A stretch of DNA of 40,079 bases from Acidobacteriota bacterium (GCA_003166795.1 PMUS01000099.1:90523-130601); one strand, 5' to 3'. Positions 1-9,081 are shown, counted from the stretch's first letter. Made by a program: numbers and translations. The notes: generated by a model from the letters alone, not told the origin.

Positions 1-2
1 CC

Positions 3-992
3 AACCCCGCGCCCGGCGGTGGCACCTCCAATCCGATGAACTTCACCATCACCAGCGGCGTTAATCTCGTCCCGACGACCAGTTCTCTCTATCCAAGCTG
101 CGCGCCCGCGGGAGAACAGTTCGTTGATTCGGTAGATAATCAGTTGACGGTAGTTGGGGAAAATTTTGTGGCCGATTCAGTCGTGCGCTGGAACGGCAGT
201 GACCGGCCGACCGCCAGTAATGGCAGCATTGACGGGCTCATTGCTCAGATTTCGGCGAATGACATCGCCGCAGCCGGGACAGCCGTGGTCACAGTCTTCA
301 ATCCTCCACCCGGCGGTGGTAGCTCGAATTCGTTGACCTTCACCATAACGCCAGGAGCAGTTGATCCGCAATCAATCGCTGTGGACCCTACTGGAAAGTT
401 CGCCTATGTAATGAATGGCGGCTGCGATGGCGGCGTTGGTGGCTACGTGTCCATGTACGCGATCAACCCCACTACCGGGGCTCTAGCGTCCATAGGACCA
501 CCGGTGTCAACATACGGCTACGGTGCCTACACCGAGTCCGTGACCGTAGATCCTCTTGGCAAGTTCGCCTACGTGACAAATTCGGGGGATGTGTATGATT
601 ACGGGGATGGCGCTGATGGCAACGTCGCGATGTACACCATCGACGCCACGACCGGGGCCTTAACCTCCACAGGAACGATAAACGGAAATTGTCCGGGATT
701 GTGCCTTCCCTCGTCGGTGGTCGTGGATCCATCCGGTAAGTTCGCTTATCTGACGACTGGGAGCGAGACTTTTGGATCGGCTGGCAGCGTGCTCATGTAC
801 ACGATCAACGCCACGACTGGGGCCTTAACGCCTATGGGGACGATCGCAACCGGAACAGACCCTGTCTCTGTGGCCGTAGATCCTGCGGGCAAGTTCGCCT
901 ATGTGACGAATTCCGCCTCAAACGACGTCTCCATTTACAGTATCGACGCTGCCACCGGTGCCTTGACGCTCATAGGGACGATCGGCACATGA
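3..992 (+). CDS. Secreted beta-propeller protein with TIG-like linkers (5' partial)
   Basis: The reading frame is open from the first bases of the window, so the gene begins upstream. The N-terminal part holds repeats resembling IPT/TIG domains, each ending in a Gly-rich linker ([10 protein letters not shown], then [10 protein letters not shown]) followed by an FTIT strand. From about position 360 there are four propeller blades with the recurring core VDPxGKFAYV and a downstream TTGAL turn. This pattern is typical of the 7-bladed lactonase/YncE-like families. Such proteins are usually exported and bind surfaces or ligands, and no catalytic residues can be assigned. Four blades are too few to close a propeller, and a short blade-like piece (VPALAAVDP) follows the stop in the +1 frame. 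The 3' end may therefore be truncated by a frameshift. The propeller call is secure; the function is unknown. Confidence 0.85.
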   Translation, partial: NPAPGGGTSNPMNFTITSGVNLVPTTSSLYPSCAPAGEQFVDSVDNQLTVVGENFVADSVVRWNGSDRPTASNGSIDGLIAQISANDIAAAGTAVVTVFNPPPGGGSSNSLTFTITPGAVDPQSIAVDPTGKFAYVMNGGCDGGVGGYVSMYAINPTTGALASIGPPVSTYGYGAYTESVTVDPLGKFAYVTNSGDVYDYGDGADGNVAMYTIDATTGALTSTGTINGNCPGLCLPSSVVVDPSGKFAYLTTGSETFGSAGSVLMYTINATTGALTPMGTIATGTDPVSVAVDPAGKFAYVTNSASNDVSIYSIDAATGALTLIGTIGT

Positions 993-1774
993 AAAGGTCC
1001 CAGCTCTTGCGGCCGTGGATCCATGACAGTTGCTCACTGCAACAGCTCAGAACGAGCCGGCGAATAAGCGGTGTTATCTTGGGCTTTGGCGGCTGCCCTC
1101 TGGGAACCATCAGCTTCGTTAACTTCTGATAAGTCGGATGACCGGACAAGTGCTCACGAGCAGCCGAAGAGCCTGCGCGCTGAATCGTGGCAGGGGGCCG
1201 GACGCGTCAATCGACGTTCTTGAATCCATGCCGGACCGCTCCGACGCAACTCACACCAGTGTTCATTCGAGCCACGCATGAAAATTATCCCGGCGACGAC
1301 CGTTTGTTCGCCAGAAGAGTGCGCGATGGGTTTTCACGGGGCGCCGATTTCTCGCGCCGGAACATCGAAAAAGTGCAGGTGGCACCAATGTTGAACGAAC
1401 GGACAGTAGACGCACGCTCGACAGTCTGCCAGCCTGCTAACGACGAGAAATCTCGCCCTCTCTCTTGACGAGAGCCGGATGCTCTTTGAAAAATGAATCG
1501 CGGTTCGATAGGCTGACAACAGCTTTCTCCACTCCTTGTGCCCTACGCCTCCTCCGCGCCAGTCGTGATAATCCCGGGGCGTTGTTCCCTCCACGAACTA
1601 CGAATCACGCGCCACAAGTCACCAATCACTGCATTTAAGTGACACACCTGCCGAGTAGTTTTCACCGTAACATACTGAAAACAAAAGCTTGGGGTACACA
1701 CTAAGTGACACACAAATGAAGGGGGTCGCGCAAGCATATCGTGCCCTCAGCGACGCACGACGCAGAACGTAAGG
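993..1774. other. Intergenic region with no convincing gene
   Basis: This is about 780 bp between the propeller gene and the 3' end of topA. The possible reading frames are short, lack ribosome binding sites and match no family I recognise. The composition looks like decayed DNA, with runs of near-repeats such as cgaatcacgcg next to caagtcaccaatcac around 1600-1630. The right part holds a 12-bp direct repeat, listed separately. Confidence 0.6.
1636..1713. repeat. Pair of 12-bp direct repeats, possible IS-end remnant
   Basis: The 12-mer taagtgacacac occurs at 1636-1647 and again at 1702-1713, with starts 66 bp apart. On the opposite strand it reads gtgtgtcactta. Repeated GTGTCA-type units near an end are a feature of IS21-like elements. 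No transposase or matching opposite end is visible, so the mobile-element reading is only a suggestion. Confidence 0.4.
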
Positions 1775-4492
1775 TCAGTTTTTCGCGGGAGCCGCGCCCA
1801 CCGGCTGCGGCTCTGGGACAGGCAAATTTTGCGGGTGAACGAACGGCGCTGCCGGCGGTGGCTCCGGCGCCGCGATTTCCCAATCGCACTCCTCGCGGAT
1901 GCACGCGCGGAAGTTCCCTTGCTTCGTGCGCTTCTCGACCACAAACGGCGCGCCGCACTTCGGGCACGGCTCGGCAATCGGCTCGTGCGGCGATGTGAAA
2001 TCGCAATCCGGGTACCGGCTGCAGCCGTAGAAAATCCGCCCGGCGCCTCGTCCCTTCGCCGTCCCGCGGCGGACAAACTCTCCCTCATTGCACTTCGGGC
2101 ATTTGATACCGAGAGTAATCGGCCGCGTGTACTTGCATTTCGGATAGTTCTGGCAGCCGATGAAATCGCCGAAGCGGCCCGCGCGACGCAGCAGCACCCC
2201 GCCGTCCGTGGGGCATTTTTCTTCGAGAACCACATCGGGTTGCAGCGCCTTCCTCGTGCCCGCCGCCAGGCGCCGCGTCGTCTTGCAATCCGGGTAGCCC
2301 GTGCAGGCGAGGAACGTGCCGAAGCGGCCGCGCTTGATCGTCATTTCCTTCCCGCAATTGTCGCAGTAAACGACGCCGCCTTCGCCTTCGCTGTTTGAAC
2401 TTCCCGTCTCGGCGATGTCGCGGATGAAATCGCACTCCGGATAGCGCGAGCAGCCCAGGAAAAATCCGTGGCGGCTGATGCGCTCGAGCAATTCGCCCTG
2501 GCCGCACTTCTCGCACTTCTGGCCCGTCGGGATGCCGGCCTTGTAGGACTCCATCTTGTCGCTGGCTTTATCCAGGTCCACCGTAAAGCGATCCCAGAAT
2601 TCGCCCACCGCCGAGCGCCATGTGAGCTTGCCTTCTTCGATTTCGTCGAGCTCGTCTTCCAGCCGCGCGGTGAAACCAACGTCGAAGATATCCTCGAACG
2701 CTTTCACCAGAAGATCGCTGACTTTTTCGCCCAGCAACGTGGGCGTGAATCGGCCCTGGTCCTTGTTCACATATTCGCGCTCGACGATGGTCGAGATAAT
2801 CGCAGCGTACGTGGACGGCCGGCCGATTCCCTTTTCTTCCAGATCCTTTACGAGCGTGGCTTCCGTGTAACGCGGGGGGGGTTCCGTAAAGTGCTGCTCG
2901 GGGCGAATCGTTTCCAGGCGGAGTTGCTCGCCTTCGCGAACCACGGGGAGCCGGTTGCCGGCGGCGTCGCCTTCGTCGTCCTTTTCTTCCTCATCCTTCA
3001 CGGCCTGGTACGCGGCGAGATAACCCTCGAACTTCATCACCGATCCGGTCGCGCGGAATGTATAGCCGTTGGCATCCACGTCAATTGAGGTCTGGTCGAA
3101 AACGGCCGGCACCATCTGCGAGGCTACGAAGCGCTGCCAGATCATCTGGTAGAGCTTGAACATATCGTCGTCCAGATAGCGCCGCACGCTGTCCGGCGTG
3201 CGAGTCACATCGGTGGGTCGAATGGCCTCGTGCGCTTCCTGCGCGTCTTTTTTGGACTTGTAGAAGTTGGGTTTTTCGGGCAGATAGCTCTGTCCGTAGC
3301 TCGATCCAATGTGGTCGCGCACCTGCGCAATCGCGTCGGCGGACACTTTTACCGAGTCCGTGCGCATATACGTGATCAGCGCGACCGAGCCTTCGTCACC
3401 GAGCTCGACGCCTTCATAAAGGCGCTGCGCGAGCATCATGGTGCGCTTCGCCGTGTAGCGCAGGCGATTGTAACCTGCCTGCTGAAGCTTTGATGTCGTG
3501 AAGGGCGGAGGAGCGAACCGGCGCTTTTCCTTCTGCGCCACGCTCGTAACCTGCCAGATTGCATGATCAACCGCCGCAAGAATTCGCTGCGATTCCGCCT
3601 GATCGGGGATCTCTATATCCTGGCCGTTGTATTTGATCAGCTTGGCTTCAAACGAAGGCGGCTGGCCCGCGCCGAGCAGCGCGTGGATCGTCCAGTATTC
3701 CCTGGGAATGAAAGCGCGGACCTCGCGTTCGCGCTCGACAATCAGCCGCAGCGCCACGGTCTGCACGCGCCCGGCGGAGAGCCCGCGGCGAACCTTGTCC
3801 CACAGGATCGGCGAGACTTTGTAGCCCACCAGGCGATCGAGCACGCGCCGGGCCTGCTGCGCGTTCACCAGGTTCGCATTCACTTCCGTGGGATGCTCGA
3901 AAGCCGCCTTGATCGCCTTCTGCGTGATTTCGTTGAACATCACACGATAAATCTTAGGGGCCTTGCGGGTCTCGGCTTCCTGCTTCTTCGCCGGCTTGGC
4001 GTCGGCTTCGGATTTATCGCCGTTTCCGTTTTCTTCTGCCGCCTCCGCAGCCACGGCGTCCGCCACAACCTTGGTGTACTTGCGCGGCTTGCTCAATATC
4101 TCGGCCAGGTGAGCGCAAATCGCCTCGCCTTCACGGTCCGGGTCGCCAGCCAAGTAGATGGCTTCGGCGTTCACAGCGGCCCTTTGGAGGTCCCCGATGA
4201 CCTTCAGCTTGGTCGGAATCACCTCGTAGGTCGGCTCGAAGATGTTTTCGGCCGTGACTACGATCGGCTTGACGAGCTTCTTTTCAGCAGCCTTGCTCTT
4301 ACCTTTGCCCTTGGTTTTGCGCTTCGACTTCTTTTTACCGTTTTGTTCGCCGGGCAGCAGGATACCGATGGTCTTCTTCGGCAGGTCCATCACATGGCCG
4401 TAGGACGCCTTCACGTTGTAGTTCCGGCCGAGGTACTTGTTGATGGTCTTGGCCTTGGCCGGCGACTCCACGATTACGAGTGATCTTGCCAT
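1775..4492 (-). CDS. topA: DNA topoisomerase I (type IA)
   Basis: This 905-residue enzyme relaxes negative supercoils by transient single-strand cleavage. The N-terminal TOPRIM domain has the acidic Glu9 (IVESPAKAK) and the DPDRE motif at 117-121. The catalytic tyrosine is Tyr375 in ITYMRTDS. The C-terminus carries five topoisomerase zinc ribbons starting near residues 660, 710, 760, 798 and 843. The third has CPTD in place of a CxxC, so it may not bind zinc. Two charged insertions interrupt the TOPRIM region: a Lys-rich stretch at about 52-72 and an Ala/Glu/Lys stretch at about 146-178. The gene lies directly downstream of dprA on the same strand, a common arrangement. The start is supported by the conserved MARSLVIVESP opening. 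Confidence 0.97.
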   Translation of the reverse strand: MARSLVIVESPAKAKTINKYLGRNYNVKASYGHVMDLPKKTIGILLPGEQNGKKKSKRKTKGKGKSKAAEKKLVKPIVVTAENIFEPTYEVIPTKLKVIGDLQRAAVNAEAIYLAGDPDREGEAICAHLAEILSKPRKYTKVVADAVAAEAAEENGNGDKSEADAKPAKKQEAETRKAPKIYRVMFNEITQKAIKAAFEHPTEVNANLVNAQQARRVLDRLVGYKVSPILWDKVRRGLSAGRVQTVALRLIVEREREVRAFIPREYWTIHALLGAGQPPSFEAKLIKYNGQDIEIPDQAESQRILAAVDHAIWQVTSVAQKEKRRFAPPPFTTSKLQQAGYNRLRYTAKRTMMLAQRLYEGVELGDEGSVALITYMRTDSVKVSADAIAQVRDHIGSSYGQSYLPEKPNFYKSKKDAQEAHEAIRPTDVTRTPDSVRRYLDDDMFKLYQMIWQRFVASQMVPAVFDQTSIDVDANGYTFRATGSVMKFEGYLAAYQAVKDEEEKDDEGDAAGNRLPVVREGEQLRLETIRPEQHFTEPPPRYTEATLVKDLEEKGIGRPSTYAAIISTIVEREYVNKDQGRFTPTLLGEKVSDLLVKAFEDIFDVGFTARLEDELDEIEEGKLTWRSAVGEFWDRFTVDLDKASDKMESYKAGIPTGQKCEKCGQGELLERISRHGFFLGCSRYPECDFIRDIAETGSSNSEGEGGVVYCDNCGKEMTIKRGRFGTFLACTGYPDCKTTRRLAAGTRKALQPDVVLEEKCPTDGGVLLRRAGRFGDFIGCQNYPKCKYTRPITLGIKCPKCNEGEFVRRGTAKGRGAGRIFYGCSRYPDCDFTSPHEPIAEPCPKCGAPFVVEKRTKQGNFRACIREECDWEIAAPEPPPAAPFVHPQNLPVPEPQPVGAAPAKN

Positions 4493-4502
4493 CCGTCGCT
4501 AT

Positions 4503-4516
4503 GTTCCTTGTGGAAC
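4503..4516 (-). other. Short perfect inverted repeat upstream of topA
   Basis: GTTCC and GGAAC flank a 4-base loop in the dprA-topA gap, ending 11 bp before the topA start. It could be an mRNA hairpin in the topA leader or a small operator. Nothing else in the sequence decides between these. Confidence 0.3.
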
Positions 4517-4600
4517 GATTTTGCGTGAAAACCTGACGCCCGCAAACCGGTGATGCCGGTCCCCGGGCGCTCCCATCCTAACCTGCTGTCCCTAAGGTTA

Positions 4601-5773
4601 TTACAACAGGACTTTCAGGAATTGCTTACCAGGTAACTGGCGTATCACGCTCTTGAGCTCCATGTCAAACAGGGCAGCCAGCACTTCCGACGAAGTCAGG
4701 CCCGAAAGCTCGACCAAATCGTCCACATGCCGGGCCTCGTCCACGCTCAGAAGCGAATATAACGGCCTCTCAATGGGAGACAGGCTACCCTCGACCAGCG
4801 CGGCCCGTTCTTCATGGGATGCCGATTCGACGGGCATCAGCTCCGCGCGGACGGGCGTTGGGAGTTCCTCGACGACGTCCTCCCACCCCGTCACCAGCTT
4901 CGCGCCCTGCTTGATCAGTTGATTCGGCCCAAAGCTCGAGGGTTGCGTCACGTGCCCCGGCACGCCAAACACCTCGCGGCCGAACTCCATCGCCAGTCGC
5001 GCTGTGATTAAGGATCCAGAATACTGCGCGCCTTCGACGACCACAACCCCGAGCGCCATGCCAGCGATGATCCGGTTCCGAATCGGGAAATTTTGCGGCG
5101 CGGGAAACGTCCCAATAGGGAATTCGCTGATGATTGCGCCGCGCTGCTCAATCTGCTCGAAAATCTTCTTGTTCTCCTTCGGGTAGACCACATCAATCCC
5201 GCAGCCGAGGACGGCGATCGTGGCGCCGGTCGTCGAGCTTAGGGCTCCTTTGTGCGCGCTGGCATCGATTCCGCGGGCTAAGCCGCTTGAAATCACCAGC
5301 CCTCGATCAGCGAGATCCCTCGATATTCGCTCAGCCATTTGATTCCCGTAGGGGGTCGGACGTCGCGCGCCCACTATGGAAATCATGTGCCTACTCAGAA
5401 GTTCAATGTTTCCGCGCACATAAAGCAATGGTGGAGGGTCATAAATCTCCTTGAGCCGAGCTGGATACTCGGGTTCGTCCCATGTGAGCAATCGGCAGCC
5501 CGCAGCCTGGACTTGCGCCAATTCCTTTGCCGCGTCGCTCAGCGGCCGTTGCGAATGAAGGGCCTGGGCTACTGCTGCCGGCAGGCGCTGGCCTTCGAGC
5601 GCCGTCAGCGACGCGCTGAATATCGCGTCAGGGCTCCCGAATTCGCGCAGCAGCTTCCCAGCCGTCCGCGCGCCCAAGCCGGGCGTCAACGCCAGCGCCA
5701 ACCACCCTATGTAGTCGTCGGAATGCATCGAGAGGGAAATCCGCGGCTGAGGGTACGCACCGGGGATTGGCAT
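4601..5773 (-). CDS. dprA: DNA-processing protein DprA (Smf)
   Basis: DprA binds incoming single-stranded DNA and loads RecA during transformation and recombination. The N-terminus has a helix-hairpin-helix-like segment (LTPGLGARTAGKLL). The Rossmann-like core follows with SIVGARRPTPYG, SSGLARGIDASAH, LGCGIDVVYP, FPIRNRIIAG and YSGSLITARLAMEFG, all hallmarks of the family. The C-terminal part looks like a winged-helix domain. The frame stays open upstream to 6073, but that stretch is unconserved and lies opposite the small gene at 5939. I therefore place the start at Met 5773 (390 residues); Met 5728 (375 residues) is equally possible. Neither has a clear Shine-Dalgarno sequence. The gene is followed by topA. 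Confidence 0.95.
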   Translation of the reverse strand: MPIPGAYPQPRISLSMHSDDYIGWLALALTPGLGARTAGKLLREFGSPDAIFSASLTALEGQRLPAAVAQALHSQRPLSDAAKELAQVQAAGCRLLTWDEPEYPARLKEIYDPPPLLYVRGNIELLSRHMISIVGARRPTPYGNQMAERISRDLADRGLVISSGLARGIDASAHKGALSSTTGATIAVLGCGIDVVYPKENKKIFEQIEQRGAIISEFPIGTFPAPQNFPIRNRIIAGMALGVVVVEGAQYSGSLITARLAMEFGREVFGVPGHVTQPSSFGPNQLIKQGAKLVTGWEDVVEELPTPVRAELMPVESASHEERAALVEGSLSPIERPLYSLLSVDEARHVDDLVELSGLTSSEVLAALFDMELKSVIRQLPGKQFLKVLL

Positions 5774-5938
5774 TGTCAAGATAGGCAAAGTACTTACTAG
5801 GAGTCTCGGATTGTCTGGACTATGCTTGCGGCTGGCCGGGCCGGAGCTTTCGCCAGGTTCGGCTGCTGTCTCCCCCATCGCGGAATTTGAATGTGTACGC
5901 AGTCGGTCGCGAAAGCATCCAAATGAATGGAGGGCGCC

Positions 5939-6079
5939 ATGGAGATCGGAACAAAGAAATGGCATGAAAGCCTTTCCGACATGGGTTGGGAAGTCTTGGC
6001 GTTGGCGGGGATGCTGATGCAGGCGTCCGTGCTGGCGATAATTATCGGTGTCGTATACGCTTTGAACCACCACAATTAG
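5939..6079 (+). CDS. Small single-pass membrane protein (46 aa)
   Basis: A 46-codon frame begins MEIGTKKWHESL and ends ALNHHN. The ATG is preceded by ggaggg 5-10 bases upstream, a strong ribosome binding site. Residues about 17-41 form one hydrophobic helix (WEVLALAGMLMQASVLAIII), predicted to span the membrane. It is divergent from dprA and lies upstream of mqnA on the same strand. I do not recognise the family. The ribosome site, clean stop and plausible helix support a real gene, but 46 codons can arise by chance. Confidence 0.55.
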   Translation: MEIGTKKWHESLSDMGWEVLALAGMLMQASVLAIIIGVVYALNHHN

Positions 6080-6193
6080 GCCGAGCGTCAGACACGACTT
6101 CGCAGCAGTAGATGCCGGACTATCGAAGGTACCCCAGCCCGAAATTCCGCAGCTCGTCTGCCCCAGCGGGGCCCGAAAAGCTCGCCCGCCGGA

Positions 6194-6202
6194 TGTGATA
6201 AT
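6194..6202 (+). promoter_or_regulatory. Candidate extended -10 promoter for mqnA
   Basis: TGTGATAAT fits an extended -10 element (TGn followed by GATAAT). It lies about 30 bases before the mqnA start. No clear -35 is visible, as is normal for extended -10 promoters. Confidence 0.35.
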
Positions 6203-6232
6203 ATTGGCGCGTCCGACGACAAGGATAGAGCC

Positions 6233-7144
6233 TTGAAAAAGCTGCGCGTCTCAATTGTTGAATACCTCAACGCTGCGCCACTCGTCTGGGGCTTCACCGA
6301 CGGGCCGCTCGCGGGCAAGTACGACCTTTCATTCACGGTGCCGTCGCAGTGCGCCGAGGAACTTCGCCGCGGCGATGCGGACCTCGGAATCATCCCGTCG
6401 ATCGAATACCAGCGCATTGATGGCGTCGTGGCGCTGCCGGGAATGGCGATTGCGTCCAAGCGCGAAGTCCGCAGCCTGCTCGTCGTAGCCAAGAAACCGA
6501 TCGAGATGGCGAAGCGGATTGCGCTCGACACAAGTTCGCGCAGCACGATCGGGCTGGTGCGGCTGCTCGCCGCGGAACACTGGAAGATCGCGCCGGAGTT
6601 TGTGGACGCCGCTCCCGACCCCGCGGAGATGCTGCGAGAAGCGGACGCCGCGCTTCTGATCGGCGATCCGGCCCTGCGAATTTCGCTCAAGATGGAAGCT
6701 CTCGCCGGAAAGGCGCCAAGCGGCGAACAGTGCTGCCAGGGCGATCCCGAAGAGATGCCCGTGCCGGGCTTCGAAACGCTTTACGTGTACGACGTGATTC
6801 ACCAGTGGCGCGAGATGACCGGCAAACCCGCTGTGCTTGCGATCTGGGCGGGGCGGCGCGATGCCATCACGCCGGAAGTTTTGGCCGATTTCGCCGCGTC
6901 CAAGCAGTACGGTCTGGAGCGAGTCCGTGAAATTTCCGAAGCGGCTTCGATCAAACTCGATCTGCCGCCGCGGGCGCTCGAGCGTTACTTGACCGAAAAT
7001 ATTCATTTCGATCTCGACGAGGAAAATCTTGCCGGTTTGCTTCTCTATTTCGAGAAGGCCGCCGCCGCGGGATTGATCCCGCGCGCCAAGCCCTTGGAAT
7101 TTCCGCAGGCCGCCGCGCGTGCGACTGTCCGCCGCGGCGCGTGA
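6233..7144 (+). CDS. mqnA: Chorismate dehydratase, futalosine pathway
   Basis: MqnA dehydrates chorismate to 3-[(1-carboxyvinyl)oxy]benzoate, the first step of the futalosine route to menaquinone. The 303-residue protein has the family opening (RVSIVEYLNAAPLVWG) and the ligand-loop segments VPSQCAEELRRG and GIIPSIEYQ. The SSRSTIGLVRLL segment corresponds to the SSRTS-type loop of this periplasmic-binding-protein-like fold. The start is TTG at 6233, with aaggat about 10 bases upstream. It is followed closely by the MOSC gene and mqnC in the same orientation, which supports a quinone-synthesis operon. mqnB, mqnD and mqnE are not in the window. Confidence 0.93.
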   Translation: MKKLRVSIVEYLNAAPLVWGFTDGPLAGKYDLSFTVPSQCAEELRRGDADLGIIPSIEYQRIDGVVALPGMAIASKREVRSLLVVAKKPIEMAKRIALDTSSRSTIGLVRLLAAEHWKIAPEFVDAAPDPAEMLREADAALLIGDPALRISLKMEALAGKAPSGEQCCQGDPEEMPVPGFETLYVYDVIHQWREMTGKPAVLAIWAGRRDAITPEVLADFAASKQYGLERVREISEAASIKLDLPPRALERYLTENIHFDLDEENLAGLLLYFEKAAAAGLIPRAKPLEFPQAAARATVRRGA

Positions 7145-7148
7145 CGGT

Positions 7149-7883
7149 GTGGAACGCATAGGCACGATCAGCTCCATTCATCGCTATCCCGTAAAGAGCA
7201 TGCGCGGCGAGGATCTCGAGGAAGCGCGCGTCACGTTTGCGGGACTCGCCGGTGATCGCGTGTACGCGTTCGTCGAAACCGCCAATCGCTCGAGCTCTCC
7301 CTGGATGACCGCGCGCCACGGCCATGACTGGATATTGTTTCGTCCGCGATTCCTCGATCCCGCGCTACCCACGGATGAGAATCCGTTCTCCGAGAAATAC
7401 GCAGCGGAGGTCGTCACGCCGGAGGGGGATTGTTTCCGCGCCGACTCACCGGAGTTCACGCAATACCTGGAGAAGAGATACGAACGCTCGTTGCGCCTGC
7501 GTTTTTCCGAACGCAGCATGACCGATGCTCAACCGATTTCCGTTCTTGGGTTGAGCACGATTCGGGCGCTTTCGGAAGAGACGGGCACGGTCCTCGATCC
7601 TCGACGATTCCGCGCGAATTTTTACGCACGTTGGGACAGCGATATTCCCTTTTTTGAAGATACACTGATCGGCCGTACGCTTCGTATCGGCGACGCAGTC
7701 AGCGTGATGGCGCTTAAGAAAGATGGCCGCTGCGTGATGATTACGCTCGATCCGGACAACGCCTCGCCATTTCCCCGGCTTCTTGAATGCGTGGCCCGGA
7801 ATCATGGCGGCTGCGCCGGAATCTACGGCGCCGTCCTCGGCGAAGGAATTGTGCGGCGAGATGACCCGATTTGGCTGATTTAA
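7149..7883 (+). CDS. MOSC domain-containing protein
   Basis: The N-terminus (ISSIHRYPVKSMRGEDL) matches the MOSC N-terminal beta-barrel opening, and FAGLAGDRVYAFVE continues it. The C-terminal MOSC part has RFRANFYARW and the conserved cysteine in DGRCVMITLDP. MOSC domains are found in molybdenum-cofactor sulfurases and in molybdenum enzymes such as mARC/YcbX, where the cysteine contacts sulfur or Moco. The natural substrate here is unknown. I choose GTG 7149, four bases after the mqnA stop; GTG 7119 would overlap mqnA. Its position between mqnA and mqnC suggests co-transcription but not a proven role in menaquinone synthesis. Confidence 0.88.
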   Translation: MERIGTISSIHRYPVKSMRGEDLEEARVTFAGLAGDRVYAFVETANRSSSPWMTARHGHDWILFRPRFLDPALPTDENPFSEKYAAEVVTPEGDCFRADSPEFTQYLEKRYERSLRLRFSERSMTDAQPISVLGLSTIRALSEETGTVLDPRRFRANFYARWDSDIPFFEDTLIGRTLRIGDAVSVMALKKDGRCVMITLDPDNASPFPRLLECVARNHGGCAGIYGAVLGEGIVRRDDPIWLI

Positions 7884-7913
7884 TGCGAGAATAGGGGATC
7901 AATCAGAGGAAAC

Positions 7914-8951
7914 ATGGGAATCAGCTCGCAGGAAGCTCTCGACCTTTTTAACTCCGATGACTTGATCGGCATCGGCATGGCGGCCAATGAAGTCCGCCGC
8001 AAGAAGACGGATCCTCGCGTCGCCACCTATCAGATAGACCGCAACATCAATTACACGAATTTCTGCACGGAATATTGTTCCTTCTGCGCGTTTTACCGGC
8101 CGCTGGGCGCGAGGGACGGCTACATCCTCCCGCTGGAAGCGATATACGAAAAAATTCAGGAGATGCTCGACCTCGGTGGCACGGGCGTCCTGCTGCAGGG
8201 CGGCCTGCACCCGGACCTGCAAATCGAATTTTACGAGAACATGCTGCGCTCGATTCACGAGCGCTTTCCGCAAGTTCACCTGCACTGTTTTTCCGCGCCC
8301 GAGATCACCTGCATCGCGGAAGTATCCGGGCTTTCGATTCGCGAGACGATCGTGCGGTTGCGCGATGCCGGACTCGTCTCCATTCCGGGCGGAGGCGCGG
8401 AAATTCTGGACGATGAAGTCCGCGGCCGCATCGCGCGCCTGAAGTGCAAGTCGGAAGAATGGGAAACAGTGCATCGCGAGGCGCACAAGCTCGGCATGCG
8501 CACCACGGCGACGATGATGTTCGGCTGCGGCGAAGAGTACCACCATCGCGTGAACCACTTCGAAAAGCTCCGGCAGATTCAGGAAGTGTCGGGCGGGTTC
8601 ACCGCGTTTATTCCCTGGATTTTCGCGCCGGAAAATACGCCGCTCGGGAAAAAAGTGCCCGAAACCACCGCGTTCGATTATCTGAAGACGCTCGCCATCA
8701 GCCGGCTTTACCTCGACGACATTGACCACATCCAATCAAGCTGGCTAACGCCGGGAATCAAAGTCTGCCAGGTCGGCTTGCAATTCGGCGCAGACGATGT
8801 CGGCAGCATCCTGATCGAAGAGAATGTCGTCTTCGCCGCCGGCGTCCGGAACCGCACAAACGAAGAAGAGCTTCGCCGGATCATATCCGACGCCGGCTAT
8901 CTGCCCGCGCAGCGCGACACGCTATACACGTCTTACGTCTTGAAGCAGTAG
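7914..8951 (+). CDS. mqnC: Cyclic dehypoxanthine futalosine synthase (radical SAM)
   Basis: MqnC is a radical SAM enzyme that cyclises dehypoxanthine futalosine in menaquinone biosynthesis. The 4Fe-4S motif CxxxCxxC is Cys51, Cys55 and Cys58 (CTEYCSFC). Further family signatures are LQGGLHPDLQIEFYE, SIPGGGAEILDDEVR, TTATMMFGCGE and, near the C-terminus, FGADDVGSILIEENVV. That last block separates MqnC from MqnE and from CofG/CofH. Length (345 residues) is normal. The ATG at 7914 follows gaggaa at a good distance. The gene is third in the mqnA-MOSC-mqnC run. Confidence 0.94.
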   Translation: MGISSQEALDLFNSDDLIGIGMAANEVRRKKTDPRVATYQIDRNINYTNFCTEYCSFCAFYRPLGARDGYILPLEAIYEKIQEMLDLGGTGVLLQGGLHPDLQIEFYENMLRSIHERFPQVHLHCFSAPEITCIAEVSGLSIRETIVRLRDAGLVSIPGGGAEILDDEVRGRIARLKCKSEEWETVHREAHKLGMRTTATMMFGCGEEYHHRVNHFEKLRQIQEVSGGFTAFIPWIFAPENTPLGKKVPETTAFDYLKTLAISRLYLDDIDHIQSSWLTPGIKVCQVGLQFGADDVGSILIEENVVFAAGVRNRTNEEELRRIISDAGYLPAQRDTLYTSYVLKQ

Positions 8952-9052
8952 CTGTTACTGCCTGCTCGCCCGCGTCAAACATCTGAATTGTAGGGGCGTA
9001 GCACTGCTACGCCCGGCAGACGTGCTTGGAAATAAGTCACCCATTAGAGAGC

Positions 9053-9081
9053 TGTCATCCCGAGCGAAGCGAGGAATGACA
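9053..9081. repeat. Imperfect palindrome with TGTCAT/ATGACA arms
   Basis: TGTCAT at 9053 and ATGACA at 9076-9081 flank a cgagcgaagcgag core. It lies inside the large inverted repeat. The opening gtcatccc also resembles the start of the tandem unit at 24633. Confidence 0.5.

Noticed and set aside
1187-1468. 93-codon plus-strand frame between the propeller gene and topA
   Set aside because: No ribosome site before its GTG, arginine-rich biased composition and no recognisable family; looks like chance in GC-rich DNA.
2468-3088. Long plus-strand frames opposite topA and many other genes
   Set aside because: They mirror the codon pattern of real genes on the other strand, a usual effect of high GC, and resemble no protein family.
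5774-6073. 100-residue N-terminal extension of DprA
   Set aside because: The extension is not conserved DprA sequence, is rich in His, Arg and Ser, and runs antisense to the small membrane-peptide gene; a later Met is preferred.
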